Notes: generated by a model not told the origin, from the sequence alone. Shown: positions 24,112 to 31,972, counted from the stretch's first letter. The stretch is DNA of 64,000 nucleotides from Rhodoferax_B ferrireducens_A (GCF_031458075.1 NZ_JAVDXT010000002.1:930001-994000), one strand, 5' to 3'. Program-made: numbers and translations.

Positions 24112-26204
24112 TAAATTTCAAATCGAATGGTGAATTCGGTGAACTGGCCGGTCGTGGACGCCAGGGTCAGCCGGCCGCCCAGGCGCTGCACATCGGCCTG
24201 CACCACATCCAGCCCCAGGCCCCGGCCCGCATGCACGCTCAAAGTGCCGGCGGTGGAAAAACCCGGCTTGAAGATGTGGGCCACGATCTGGCGCTCATCA
24301 AAGCTCTCCAGCTGCAGGGCGGTGTACCAGCCCAGGTCCAGCAGCTTCTGGCGGATGGAGGCGGCATGCAGGCCCCGGCCATCGTCGCGGATACGCAAGA
24401 TCCATTCCGCATCCTGGCGCTGCAGCTGTATCTCCAACTGGCCGGTGGCGGCCTTGCCCGATGCCTGGCGGGTGGCAGGGGCCTCGATGCCATGCACCAC
24501 GGCATTGCGGGTCAGCTGGGTGGCGATTTCGCGCACCAGGTCGGCGGCCTCGGCGCTGAGTGCGCCGTGCTGCTCCATCTGCACCCGGGTTGTTACCCGC
24601 TTGCCGTGGGCCGTGGCCAGCTCGGTGGCCAGGCGCTGCAAGGCGGTGTTCAGGGCCGTGCCCGTGGCCTGGGCCAGCATGCCGCGTTGCAGGCCGGCCA
24701 GGCTCTTCAGTGCGCTGATCTTGCCCAGCAGTTCTTCCAGCGGCAGGGGCAGGGCTAACAGCGGGTCGCCGCCGCCGCCTGCGCGTACCTGCAGCAGGGC
24801 CGATTCGAAGTCATGCGCCTGGTGCACCAGCGAGTCCAGGCCGAGCGCACCGGCATCGCCTTTCAGCGCGTGGATGCGCCGCGCCGCCTGGTCCAGCGCA
24901 TGCTGCAGCGCGGGCTGGCCCTGGGCGGTGTTGCGCAGCAACTCGTTCACCTCCAGCAGGCTGGTTTCCGCGCGCGCCACAAACTGGCGCAGCAGCGCCG
25001 GGTCGGCCTCGCAGGCGGCCAGCAGCATGGCCAGCTCTTTTTGTGCGCGCTGGCGCTCGGCCTGCAGCGTGGCCTGCAGCGCGCTGCGCTCCGAGATGTC
25101 CTGCACCGTGACCAGCAGGTGCGCCACCGCCGCGCCCACACGGACCCGGTTGAAGCGGAACGCCAGGGTGCGCTGTACCTCCTGGCCGAGCCGGTTCGGC
25201 AGCTGCACCCGCACGTCGAGCAAGGGGTTGATGTCTTGCACCAGCGACTCCTTCACGTGGGGCGCAAACAGCAGCTCCACATAGTCTTTGGCGTCTTGCA
25301 GTGCCTTGTCGCTGAGCCGGCTGGCCAGCAGGGCAAAGAAGTCGTCGCCCGGCCGCAGCGGGTGGCCAAACAGCTGGTGGGCCGACTGCGAGACCTGCGA
25401 GCCAATGCGGAAGTCGGGCGTGATCAGGAACAGGCCTTCGCGCACGCTGGCCAGGATTTCGCGGTTCTCCTCGGTGGCGGCGTCGATGGCCGCGTCCGAC
25501 TGGCGCAGCCGGCGTAAAAATTTGAACAAGATGAAGCCGAAGTTCAGCAGCGCCAGCACGATGCCGGCGGTCTGCACCTGGCGCAGGCGGTCGGCGCGCT
25601 GCGAGGCGGTGGCTTCGAGCGCGGTGGTCAGCGCATTCATCTGGCCCAGCAGCTGCAGGTTGTGGGCTTGCGCATAGGCGCCTGCCGCCTGCAGCTGGTC
25701 ATCGCTGGCGCGGCCTTGCAGCACCGGCGCCAGCACCTGCTGGTAGGGTATCCACAGCGCCTGGGCCTGCTGCAGCGCGGCCAGCGCCTGGCGGCTGGCG
25801 ACCGGCGGCAGGTAGACCGGCTGGTTGTTGCCGCCGGGCACCGTGCCGCCCAGCTGGAAGGCTTTGAGGCTGGCGTCGAAGAGCTGCACCGCGTCGCGCA
25901 GCTCGTCCAGGTCGGCCGGGCTGGCCAGGCCCTGGTTGCGCGCCGCCGACACCGCCAGCAAGGCCTTGGCCGTGCGCTGCGACAGCATGCGCTGGCGGCC
26001 CGCCAGGTTGATGCCCAGCGCGTCTTCGCTGATCTGGTACGAGGTATAGAAGTTGACCAGCAGCACGCCCAGGTCAAACAGCAAAAACAGCGCCACCGCA
26101 ATCACGATGTCCCGGTACTTTCCCAAGGAAAACAGGGCGCTGGCGCTGCTGTTGCCTGCGGGAGTAGCTAGGTTTTTGATAGTGATTGCGGGGGCGGCTA
26201 GCAC
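24111..26204 (-). CDS. Membrane histidine kinase with PilJ-type sensor, PAS-like, Hpt and HATPase domains
   Basis: Up to 697 residues from a GTG at 26204 (start uncertain; no good ribosome-binding site). A membrane helix (VIAVALFLLFDLGVLLVNFY, ~33-52) leads into a PilJ-type periplasmic domain with NLAGRQRMLSQR (66-77), similar to the nitrate P-box of NarX; a second helix (IVLALLNFGFILFKFL) follows, then a PAS-like segment, a CheA-like Hpt domain (IHALKGDAG, H445) and HATPase_c (QLTRNAVVHGIEAP, DDGRGL). The CheA layout fits the CheY and CheX partners downstream. It is 12 bases after the transporter ATPase gene, suggesting that periplasmic nitrate is sensed. The first ~20 residues are encoded by a dispersed repeat copy. 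Confidence 0.82.
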   Translation of the reverse strand: MLAAPAITIKNLATPAGNSSASALFSLGKYRDIVIAVALFLLFDLGVLLVNFYTSYQISEDALGINLAGRQRMLSQRTAKALLAVSAARNQGLASPADLDELRDAVQLFDASLKAFQLGGTVPGGNNQPVYLPPVASRQALAALQQAQALWIPYQQVLAPVLQGRASDDQLQAAGAYAQAHNLQLLGQMNALTTALEATASQRADRLRQVQTAGIVLALLNFGFILFKFLRRLRQSDAAIDAATEENREILASVREGLFLITPDFRIGSQVSQSAHQLFGHPLRPGDDFFALLASRLSDKALQDAKDYVELLFAPHVKESLVQDINPLLDVRVQLPNRLGQEVQRTLAFRFNRVRVGAAVAHLLVTVQDISERSALQATLQAERQRAQKELAMLLAACEADPALLRQFVARAETSLLEVNELLRNTAQGQPALQHALDQAARRIHALKGDAGALGLDSLVHQAHDFESALLQVRAGGGGDPLLALPLPLEELLGKISALKSLAGLQRGMLAQATGTALNTALQRLATELATAHGKRVTTRVQMEQHGALSAEAADLVREIATQLTRNAVVHGIEAPATRQASGKAATGQLEIQLQRQDAEWILRIRDDGRGLHAASIRQKLLDLGWYTALQLESFDERQIVAHIFKPGFSTAGTLSVHAGRGLGLDVVQADVQRLGGRLTLASTTGQFTEFTIRFEI
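26135..26192 (-). repeat. TAGCT/GCGC dispersed repeat, degenerate copy 5 (N-terminus of the PilJ kinase gene)
   Basis: On the minus strand CACTATCAAAAACCTAGCTACTCCCGCAGGC followed by GCGCCAGCGCC (shown in parts: CACTATC, CCTAGCTAC, CCGCAGG, GCGCCAGCGCC) follows the block order of the family. It encodes ITIKNLATPAGNSSASA. Confidence 0.45.
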
Positions 26205-26216
26205 GGTGGGCAGAAT

Positions 26217-27053
26217 TTATGCAGTGATTTTTTCGACGTGGGCTTGGCGGGTGTACAGGAAGTCGATCACTGCCTTGCGGTAGTGCTGGTACTGCACACT
26301 TTCGGCCAGTTCCACGCGGTTGCGCGGACGCGGCAGGTCGACCTGCAGCACTTCGCCGATGGTGGCGGCCGGCCCGTTGGTCAGCATCACGATCTTGTCG
26401 CTGAGCAGCACAGCCTCGTCCACGTCGTGGGTCACCATCACCACCGTGCTCTGGGTTTTCTGCACGATGGCCAGCAGCTCGTCCTGCAGCTTGGCGCGGG
26501 TCAGCGCGTCGAGCGCGCCGAAGGGCTCGTCCATCAGCAGGACCTTGGGCTCCATGCTCAGCGCGCGGGCAATGCCGACGCGCTGCTTCATGCCGCCGGA
26601 GATCTCGCCCGGGCGCTTTTGCGCAGCGGCGGTCAGGCCGACCATGGCCAGCACCGCGTCGGTGCGGGCTTTCAGCTGGGCCTTGTTCTCGGCCTGGACG
26701 CCGGTGGATTTGTTGGCTGCGCCGAAGACGCGTTCGACTGCCAGGTAGACGTTCTCGAAGCAGGTCAGCCAGGGCAACAGCGAGTGGTTCTGGAACACCA
26801 CGGCACGCTCGGGGCCTGGGCCCTTGATCTCGCGGTTGGCGCAGAGCAGGGTGCCGTTGGTGGGTTCGGTCAGGCCGGCGATCAGGTTCAGCAGGGTCGA
26901 CTTGCCGCAGCCCGAGTGGCCGATCAGGGCCACGAACTCGCCCTTGGCAATCGTCAGGTTCACATCGCGCAACGCCGGGAAGATGCCCTTGGCGGTCTTG
27001 AAGGTCTGCTCTACGCCCTGGATTTCGATGTATTTGCTGGTCAGTGAGCTCAT
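26217..27053 (-). CDS. nrtD: Nitrate ABC transporter ATPase
   Basis: 278 residues with Walker A GHSGCGKST, signature ISGGMKQRVGIARAL, Walker B VLLMDEPFGALD and switch H (MVTHDVDEA). Closest in design to the NrtD/NasD/TauB-SsuB group; the fused binding domain of cyanobacterial NrtC is absent. It energises uptake of nitrate with NrtA and NrtB. Its start overlaps the nrtB stop by 4 bases. Confidence 0.9.
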   Translation of the reverse strand: MSSLTSKYIEIQGVEQTFKTAKGIFPALRDVNLTIAKGEFVALIGHSGCGKSTLLNLIAGLTEPTNGTLLCANREIKGPGPERAVVFQNHSLLPWLTCFENVYLAVERVFGAANKSTGVQAENKAQLKARTDAVLAMVGLTAAAQKRPGEISGGMKQRVGIARALSMEPKVLLMDEPFGALDALTRAKLQDELLAIVQKTQSTVVMVTHDVDEAVLLSDKIVMLTNGPAATIGEVLQVDLPRPRNRVELAESVQYQHYRKAVIDFLYTRQAHVEKITA

Positions 27054-27979
27054 GATTTGACTTCCTCAAAAGTGAAGGCGGTGGCCAGTTTGATCAATGC
27101 GTATTCGAGTACCAGGCCGACGATGCCGATGACGAAGATGGCGATGATGATGTGCTTCACATTCAGGTTGTTCCACTCGTCCCAGACCCAGAAGCCGATG
27201 CCCACGCCGCCGGTCAGCATCTCGGCCGCCACGATCACCAGCCAGGCGGTACCCACGGCCAGGCGCACGCCGGTCAGCATGTAGGGCAGCACGGCGGGGA
27301 ACAGGATCTTGGTGACGATCTTCCATTCGCTGAGGTTCAGTACCCGGGCCACGTTCATGTAGTCCTGGGGCACGCGCTGCACGCCGACCGCGGTGTTGAT
27401 CACCATCGGCCAGATCGAGCAGATGAAGATGGTCCAGATGGCCGCCGGGTTCGCGCCCTTGAACACCATCAGGCCGATCGGCAGCCAGGCCAGCGGCGAC
27501 ACCGGGCGCAGCAGGCTGATCAGCGGGTTGAACATGCGGCCCATGAATTCGAAGCGGCCAATCGCAAAGCCGGCCGGAATGCCGACCAGCGCCGCCAGGC
27601 CAAAGCCCACGGCCACGCGCTCCAGCGACATCAGCACGTTCCAGCCCACGCCCTGGTCGTTCGGACCCTTGCGGTAGAACGGGTCGCTGAACAGCACCAC
27701 GGCTTCCTTGAAGGTTTCAAACGGCGACGGGATGCTGCTGGAGGTGCTGATCGAGATGATGGCCCAGATGCCGACCAACAGGCCTAGGCCCAGAATCGGC
27801 GGCAGCACATTGCGCCACAGGTTGCGCCAGTCGAACGGCATCTTGGCTGCGACTTCAGGTGCTTTGGGTGCGCTGGCGCTGGTAGAAGCTGCGGGTGTAG
27901 CTATCATTTTGGGAGTCATCGGGTGCTCGGGCGCATCGAAGGATGCGTCGCCGGGGGAGTGGAATACGGCACTGACCAT
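27050..27979 (-). CDS. nrtB: Nitrate ABC transporter permease
   Basis: 309 residues. A ~50-residue Ala/Pro/Ser-rich cytoplasmic N-terminus is followed by the BPD-type permease core with about six membrane helices (ILGLGLLVGIWAIISIS at the start) and the EAA-like loop (INTAVGVQRVPQDYMNVARVL). The ATG at 27979 has AGGAG seven bases upstream. It lies between nrtA and the ATPase gene and resembles NasE/NrtB. Confidence 0.92.
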   Translation of the reverse strand: MVSAVFHSPGDASFDAPEHPMTPKMIATPAASTSASAPKAPEVAAKMPFDWRNLWRNVLPPILGLGLLVGIWAIISISTSSSIPSPFETFKEAVVLFSDPFYRKGPNDQGVGWNVLMSLERVAVGFGLAALVGIPAGFAIGRFEFMGRMFNPLISLLRPVSPLAWLPIGLMVFKGANPAAIWTIFICSIWPMVINTAVGVQRVPQDYMNVARVLNLSEWKIVTKILFPAVLPYMLTGVRLAVGTAWLVIVAAEMLTGGVGIGFWVWDEWNNLNVKHIIIAIFVIGIVGLVLEYALIKLATAFTFEEVKS

Positions 27980-28014
27980 GGGGTTCTCCTAGTGGGGAAT
28001 GGGAACTCTGGGCA

Positions 28015-28035
28015 CCCCCGCCGGGGAGGCGGGGG
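28015..28035 (-). promoter_or_regulatory. Stable hairpin between nrtA and nrtB
   Basis: CCCCCGCC and GGCGGGGG form eight G-C pairs with a five-base loop, in the 66-base gap after the nrtA stop. There is no T-run. Such hairpins after binding-protein genes often protect the upstream mRNA and raise binding protein over permease. Confidence 0.5.
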
Positions 28036-28045
28036 GCTGCACGGT

Positions 28046-29290
28046 TTAGCCGTGTACTTTGAAGCTGTCGGCGTATTTCTTGGGGTCTTTGCCGTCCCAC
28101 ACCACGCCGTCCATCAGCTTGCTGGTGCGCATCACGTCCTTGGGCACGGGCGTCTTGCTGGCGGCGGCCGCCTGCTTGTAGATGTCGATCTGGTTGATCT
28201 GCTTGGCCACGCCCAGGTAGTCGGGGTGGTCCTTCAGCAAGCCCCAGCGCTTGTGCTGGGTCAGGAACCACATGCCGTCGCTGAGGTACGGGAAGTTGAC
28301 CGCGCCTTCGTTGTAGAACTTCATGTAGTTCGGGTCGTCCCAGGTCTTGCCCAGGCCATTCTGGTAGCGGCCCAGGATGCGCTGGTTGATGGCGTCCACG
28401 CTGGTGTTCACATAGCTCTTGTCGGCGATGGTTTCGGCCATCTTGTTCTTGTTGGCCAGGCCGGAGTCGATCCAGCGGCCGGCTTCCAGGATGGCGGCGG
28501 TCACCGCGCGGGCGGTGTTCGGGTATTTCTTGACGAACTCGCTGGTGGTGCCCAGCACCTTCTCGGGGTGGTCCTTCCAGATGTCCTGGGTGGTCTGGGC
28601 GGTGATGCCGATGCCGTCGATGATGGCGCGGTGGCCCCAGGGCTCGCCCACGCAGTAGCCGTCCATATTGCCGACACGCATATTGGCGACCATTTGCGGT
28701 GGCGGCACGGTGATGACCTTGGCATCCTTCATCGGGTCGATGCCATTGGCCGCCAGCCAGTAGTACAGCCACATCGCGTGGGTGCCGGTGGGGAAGGTTT
28801 GGGCAAAGGTGTATTCGCGCTTCTCGCTGGCCATCAGCTTGGCCAGGCCGGGGCCGTCGACGGCGCCCTTTTCGGCCAGCTTCTTGCTCAGGGTGATGGC
28901 CTGGCCGTTCTGGTTCAGGGTCATCAGGATCGCCATGTCCTTCTTGGGGCCGCTCACGCCCAGGTGCACGCCGTAGATCAGGCCGTACAGCGCATGGGCG
29001 AAGTCGAGTTCGCCGTTGACCAGCTTGTCGCGCACGCCGGCCCAGCTGGCTTCCTTGCTGGGGACGATCTTGACGCCGTATTTCTTGTCGATGCCCAGCA
29101 CCGAGGCCATCACCACGCTGGCGCAGTCGGTCAGCGGGATGAAGCCGATCTTGACTTCTTCCTTCTCGGGTTTGTCGGAGCCCTGGGCGTAGACCACGGC
29201 GCGCAGTGCCGGGCTGATGCCCACGGCGCCCACGGCAGCGGTTTGCAGGACAGAGCGGCGGCTGAGTTTGGTTTTCAAGAGGTCGGTCAT
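28046..29290 (-). CDS. nrtA: Nitrate ABC transporter substrate-binding protein, Tat-exported
   Basis: 414 residues. A twin-arginine signal (LSRRSVLQTAAVGAVG) ends near VVYA, so the protein folds before export. The mature part matches NrtA/NasF-type receptors (VKIGFIPLTDCASVVMASVL, TFPTGTHAMWLYYWLAANGI, VGNMDGYCVGEPWGHRA). I use the ATG at 29290; the preceding in-frame TTG would add one residue. First gene of the transporter operon; its leader has a sigma-54 promoter, paired ANTAR-type hairpins and an intrinsic terminator. It keeps a Tat signal, so it is the receptor and not a cytoplasmic NasS. Confidence 0.94.
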   Translation of the reverse strand: MTDLLKTKLSRRSVLQTAAVGAVGISPALRAVVYAQGSDKPEKEEVKIGFIPLTDCASVVMASVLGIDKKYGVKIVPSKEASWAGVRDKLVNGELDFAHALYGLIYGVHLGVSGPKKDMAILMTLNQNGQAITLSKKLAEKGAVDGPGLAKLMASEKREYTFAQTFPTGTHAMWLYYWLAANGIDPMKDAKVITVPPPQMVANMRVGNMDGYCVGEPWGHRAIIDGIGITAQTTQDIWKDHPEKVLGTTSEFVKKYPNTARAVTAAILEAGRWIDSGLANKNKMAETIADKSYVNTSVDAINQRILGRYQNGLGKTWDDPNYMKFYNEGAVNFPYLSDGMWFLTQHKRWGLLKDHPDYLGVAKQINQIDIYKQAAAASKTPVPKDVMRTSKLMDGVVWDGKDPKKYADSFKVHG

Positions 29291-29323
29291 CAAAAGGTTC
29301 CCAAAAAGACAAGCTGAGAAACG

Positions 29324-29389
29324 AAAAAAGGCGTCCTCACCGCGCAGTGCGCTGCAGGTCTGCAGCCTTCTACGGGTGGGGACGCCTTT
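29324..29389 (-). terminator. Intrinsic terminator (attenuator) in the nrtA leader
   Basis: On the minus strand AAAGGCGTCC and GGACGCCTTT, extended by CACC/GGTG-type pairs to ~15 bp, enclose a 33-base loop with inner hairpins and are followed by six U residues (29329-29324). It sits ~35 bases before the nrtA ATG, so it can only be an attenuator. Its 5' arm shares GGCGTCC with hairpin P2, so the two are mutually exclusive. Confidence 0.85.
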
Positions 29390-29393
29390 GTCC
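29380..29393 (-). promoter_or_regulatory. ANTAR-type leader hairpin P2 upstream of nrtA
   Basis: RNA GGAC-AAAGGC-GUCC: four pairs and a six-base loop with A at position 1 and G at 4, identical to the P1 loop. Its 3' part is the 5' arm of the terminator, the arrangement expected for ANTAR-controlled antitermination. Confidence 0.7.
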
Positions 29394-29407
29394 GGATACT
29401 GATGGTG

Positions 29408-29427
29408 CCAACCCGCCTTTGGGTTGG
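29408..29427 (-). promoter_or_regulatory. ANTAR-type leader hairpin P1 upstream of nrtA
   Basis: RNA CCAACCC-AAAGGC-GGGUUGG: seven perfect pairs and a six-base loop with A at 1 and G at 4, 14 bases upstream of P2. Confidence 0.8.
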
Positions 29428-29464
29428 AACTGTCATGGGACCATCGTTGGTCTTGCTCTAGTTA

Positions 29465-29480
29465 TGCAAACACTGTGCCA
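29465..29480 (-). promoter_or_regulatory. Sigma-54 promoter of the nrtA operon
   Basis: TGGCACAGTGTTTGCA on the minus strand matches TGGCAC-N5-TTGCA exactly. The start point would be ~29453, upstream of both leader hairpins. Confidence 0.82.
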
Positions 29481-29497
29481 GCTTTGCAGGTCTCTTG

Positions 29498-29561
29498 CTT
29501 GCTATTGATAATATAGCTGCTTGCGCTGATGGAGTATGCGCTAGCGGCCTGTTTGGTTTAA
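29498..29561 (+). repeat. TAGCT/GCGC dispersed repeat, copy 6 (between enhancer and promoter)
   Basis: Reads TTGCTATTGATAATATAGCT, GCTTGCGC, spacer, TATGCGCTAGCGGCC, TTTGGTTTAAA. A typical copy, lying between the NtrC-type site and the sigma-54 promoter of nrtA. Confidence 0.85.
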
Positions 29562-29573
29562 ATCCCAGGGTTC

Positions 29574-29588
29574 GCACTGTTTGTGTGC
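29574..29588. promoter_or_regulatory. NtrC-type enhancer site upstream of nrtA
   Basis: GCACTGTTTGTGTGC matches GCAC-N7-GTGC. Its centre is about 100 bases upstream of the -24 element. The downstream TGCACCATTTCAG is shared with the site at 31947. It lies just past the stop of the GGDEF-EAL gene. Confidence 0.6.
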
Positions 29589-29599
29589 GCTGCACCATT

Positions 29600-31765
29600 T
29601 CAGCCGGGCATGGCTTCCAGTTGCCGTGCGGGAACGCTGCCTTGGTGCCGTGCCAGCAGGCTGCGCAAGGCCTCGGCCGTCAGCGGCTTGGCAAACAGAT
29701 AGCCCTGGAATTCCTCGCAGCCGTGGGCACACAGCAGGGCGAACTGGGCCGGGTTCTCCACACCCTCGGCGACCACGGTTTTGCGCAGATTGCGGCACAG
29801 GCCGACCATGGCCTGGGCGATCATGGCCACGTCTTCGTCGAACTCCATGTCGGTAATCAGGGATCGGTCGATCTTCACCGTGTCCAGCGGCAGATGGCGC
29901 AGGTAGGACAGGCTGGAGTAGCCGGTGCCGAAGTCGTCCATCGCCACCCTAAAGCCCAGCGCCTTGAAGGCCTGCAGCACGCTGATGGCGCGCTCGCTGT
30001 CGTCCAGGAACACGCTTTCGGTGATCTCCAGCTCGACGCGCTGCGGCGGCAGCCCGCTGTCGGCCAGCCAGCCGGCCACGCGCGGCACCAGGTCGTCGGC
30101 CAGGAACAGCTTGGCCGACAGGTTGACCGCCAGGGTCAGCGCCCGGCCCTGCACCGGGCTCCACTGGGTGGCGGCGTGGAAGGCCTGGCGCAGCACCCGT
30201 TCGGTGATTTCGCCGATCAGGCCGGTTTCTTCGGCCATGGGGATGAAGCGGTCCGGCCCCACGCTGCCGCAGCTGGCGCTGTGCCAGCGGGCCAGCGCCT
30301 CGACGCCGACGATGCGCCGGTGCCGGTCCACCTTGGGCTGGTAGACCACGCTGAATTCGTTTTGCTCCAGGCCGAAGCGCATGGCGGTGGCCAGGTCGAG
30401 GCGTTCGTCGGCCAGCTTGTTGAGTTCGGGGGTGAAGAACTGGAAGTTGTTGCGGCCGCGCTCCTTGGCCGCGTACATGGCCACGTCGGCGTGCTTGAGC
30501 AGGCTTTGCGCGTCCATGCCGTCCTGCGGGTACAGCGCCACGCCCATGCTGGCACCCATCTGGAACTCGCGGCCCAGCAGGCTGACCGGCTGGTTCACCT
30601 GCTTGAGCACGCGCTGCAGGTGGGCGATCACGCTGTGGATGCGGAAATGCTCGTTCAGCAGCAACACGAACTCGTCGCCGCTGTGCCGTGCCACGGTGTC
30701 GCTGGCACGCACGCAGCCGCGCATGCGCTGGGCGATCTCCACCAGCAGCTGGTCGCCGGCGTCGTGGCCCAGGCTGTCGTTGATCAGCTTGAAGTGGTCG
30801 AGGTCGATGAACACCACGGCCAGAAAGTGGCCCATGCGCTCGGCGTGGGCGATGGCCGGGCCGATGCGGTCGCGCAGCAGGTTGCGATTCGCCAGGCCGG
30901 TGAGGGCGTCGTAGTTGGCCTGGCGCTCCAGCTGCTCCAGCTGGCTGCGGCGCTCGGTGATGTCCTGCACCGTGCCTTCGAAGCAGATGAATTCGCCGCG
31001 CGCATTGCGCACGCTGCGGGCGTTCTCGGAAATCCAGATCTTGCTGCCGTCGCGCCGGTAGACCTCGGACTCGAAGTTGCTGACCTCGCCGTGCGCAGCC
31101 ATCAGCTTCTGGAAGCGTTCGCGCCGGCCCGGCTGCACATACAGGCGGCGGTCGATGTCGGACAGGTCGGCAATCAGCTCGTTGGCGGTGCTGTAGCCGT
31201 AGAGCCGGGCCAGCGCCGGATTGGCCGACAGGTAGCGGCCTTCCAGCGAGGTCTGGAAGATGCCTTCGCGCGCATGTTCGAAGATCTGCCGGTAGCGCAG
31301 CTCGGCGTGGGCCAGGGCGTCCAGGGTCTGGTGGATGTCGGTCACGTCCTGGATAAAGCCCTCCAGCACCTGCTGCTGGCTTTCATCCATCACCATCACG
31401 CCCTGGCCTTTGACCCGGCGCAGGGCACCGCTGCGGGTGATGATGGCGTAGTGCAAGGTGTAGCCAAGACCTGCCTGCACCGCCTGCAGCACCTCATGGC
31501 GTATCCGCAGCCGGTCGTCGGGGTGGGTGATGTCCTCCCACGATACCCGTTGGTTGTCCAGCAGGTCGGCGGCTTCGTAGCCGGTGAGCCTGAAGCAGCC
31601 CTGGCTGACGAAGCGCATGGTCCATTCGCCGTCCATCAGGCAGCGGTAGGCCATGCCTTCCAGGTTGTTGACCAGGGTGTCGAGCACCTTGTGCAGGTCG
31701 ACCGAGCGCGCAATCAGCGGGCTGCTGTGGTGGGACCGGGCAGAGGGTACTAGATCGGATTTCAC
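29600..31765 (-). CDS. Soluble PAS-PAS-GGDEF-EAL protein
   Basis: 721 residues with no membrane helices. Two PAS domains (~25-145 and ~155-270) precede a GGDEF domain whose motif reads SGDEF (362-366), a variant of the first glycine that may reduce but need not abolish cyclase activity, and an EAL domain with intact EAL (489-491), DDFGTGYSS and VAEGVENPAQ. It may act mainly as a c-di-GMP phosphodiesterase. Upstream are a sigma-54 promoter and an NtrC-type site almost identical in layout to those of the adjacent nrtA operon, so it is probably induced by nitrogen limitation and may link nitrogen state to c-di-GMP (inference). Confidence 0.9.
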   Translation of the reverse strand: MKSDLVPSARSHHSSPLIARSVDLHKVLDTLVNNLEGMAYRCLMDGEWTMRFVSQGCFRLTGYEAADLLDNQRVSWEDITHPDDRLRIRHEVLQAVQAGLGYTLHYAIITRSGALRRVKGQGVMVMDESQQQVLEGFIQDVTDIHQTLDALAHAELRYRQIFEHAREGIFQTSLEGRYLSANPALARLYGYSTANELIADLSDIDRRLYVQPGRRERFQKLMAAHGEVSNFESEVYRRDGSKIWISENARSVRNARGEFICFEGTVQDITERRSQLEQLERQANYDALTGLANRNLLRDRIGPAIAHAERMGHFLAVVFIDLDHFKLINDSLGHDAGDQLLVEIAQRMRGCVRASDTVARHSGDEFVLLLNEHFRIHSVIAHLQRVLKQVNQPVSLLGREFQMGASMGVALYPQDGMDAQSLLKHADVAMYAAKERGRNNFQFFTPELNKLADERLDLATAMRFGLEQNEFSVVYQPKVDRHRRIVGVEALARWHSASCGSVGPDRFIPMAEETGLIGEITERVLRQAFHAATQWSPVQGRALTLAVNLSAKLFLADDLVPRVAGWLADSGLPPQRVELEITESVFLDDSERAISVLQAFKALGFRVAMDDFGTGYSSLSYLRHLPLDTVKIDRSLITDMEFDEDVAMIAQAMVGLCRNLRKTVVAEGVENPAQFALLCAHGCEEFQGYLFAKPLTAEALRSLLARHQGSVPARQLEAMPG

Positions 31766-31836
31766 GGGGGGTGGTGGCGGCGGGGCCGGGTTGGGTCAAT
31801 ATGCACGACATGCCAGCAGAGGCCTGGCTTTGTTTG

Positions 31837-31852
31837 CGCAAGCACCATGCCA
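31837..31852 (-). promoter_or_regulatory. Sigma-54-type promoter of the PAS-GGDEF-EAL gene
   Basis: TGGCATGGTGCTTGCG on the minus strand has GG and GC ten bases apart and differs from TGGCAC-N5-TTGCA at two positions. The start point would be ~31825, 60 bases before the ATG. Confidence 0.6.
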
Positions 31853-31858
31853 CCACTG

Positions 31859-31930
31859 TTTTGCTATGAAATAAATAGCTGCCTGCGCAAGAATTGATTG
31901 CGCTAAGGCCGGTTTTGGCCTTGTATTTTA
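31859..31930 (+). repeat. TAGCT/GCGC dispersed repeat, copy 7 (between enhancer and promoter)
   Basis: Reads TTTTGCTATGAAATAAATAG, CTGCCTGCGC, spacer, GATTGCGCTAAGGCC, TTTTGGCC. A typical copy in the same relative position as the copy upstream of nrtA. Confidence 0.85.
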
Positions 31931-31946
31931 CTGCTTACAAATTGAT

Positions 31947-31961
31947 GCACTAATTGTGTGC
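31947..31961. promoter_or_regulatory. NtrC-type enhancer site upstream of the PAS-GGDEF-EAL gene
   Basis: GCACTAATTGTGTGC matches GCAC-N7-GTGC, ~100 bases upstream of the sigma-54 element, and is followed by CTGCACCATTTCAG as at nrtA. It lies just past the stop of the ANTAR gene. Confidence 0.6.
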
Positions 31962-31972
31962 ACTGCACCATT

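Noticed and set aside
28046..29290. NrtA-like protein as a NasS sensor
   Set aside because: It has a clear twin-arginine export signal and heads a transporter operon; NasS is cytoplasmic.
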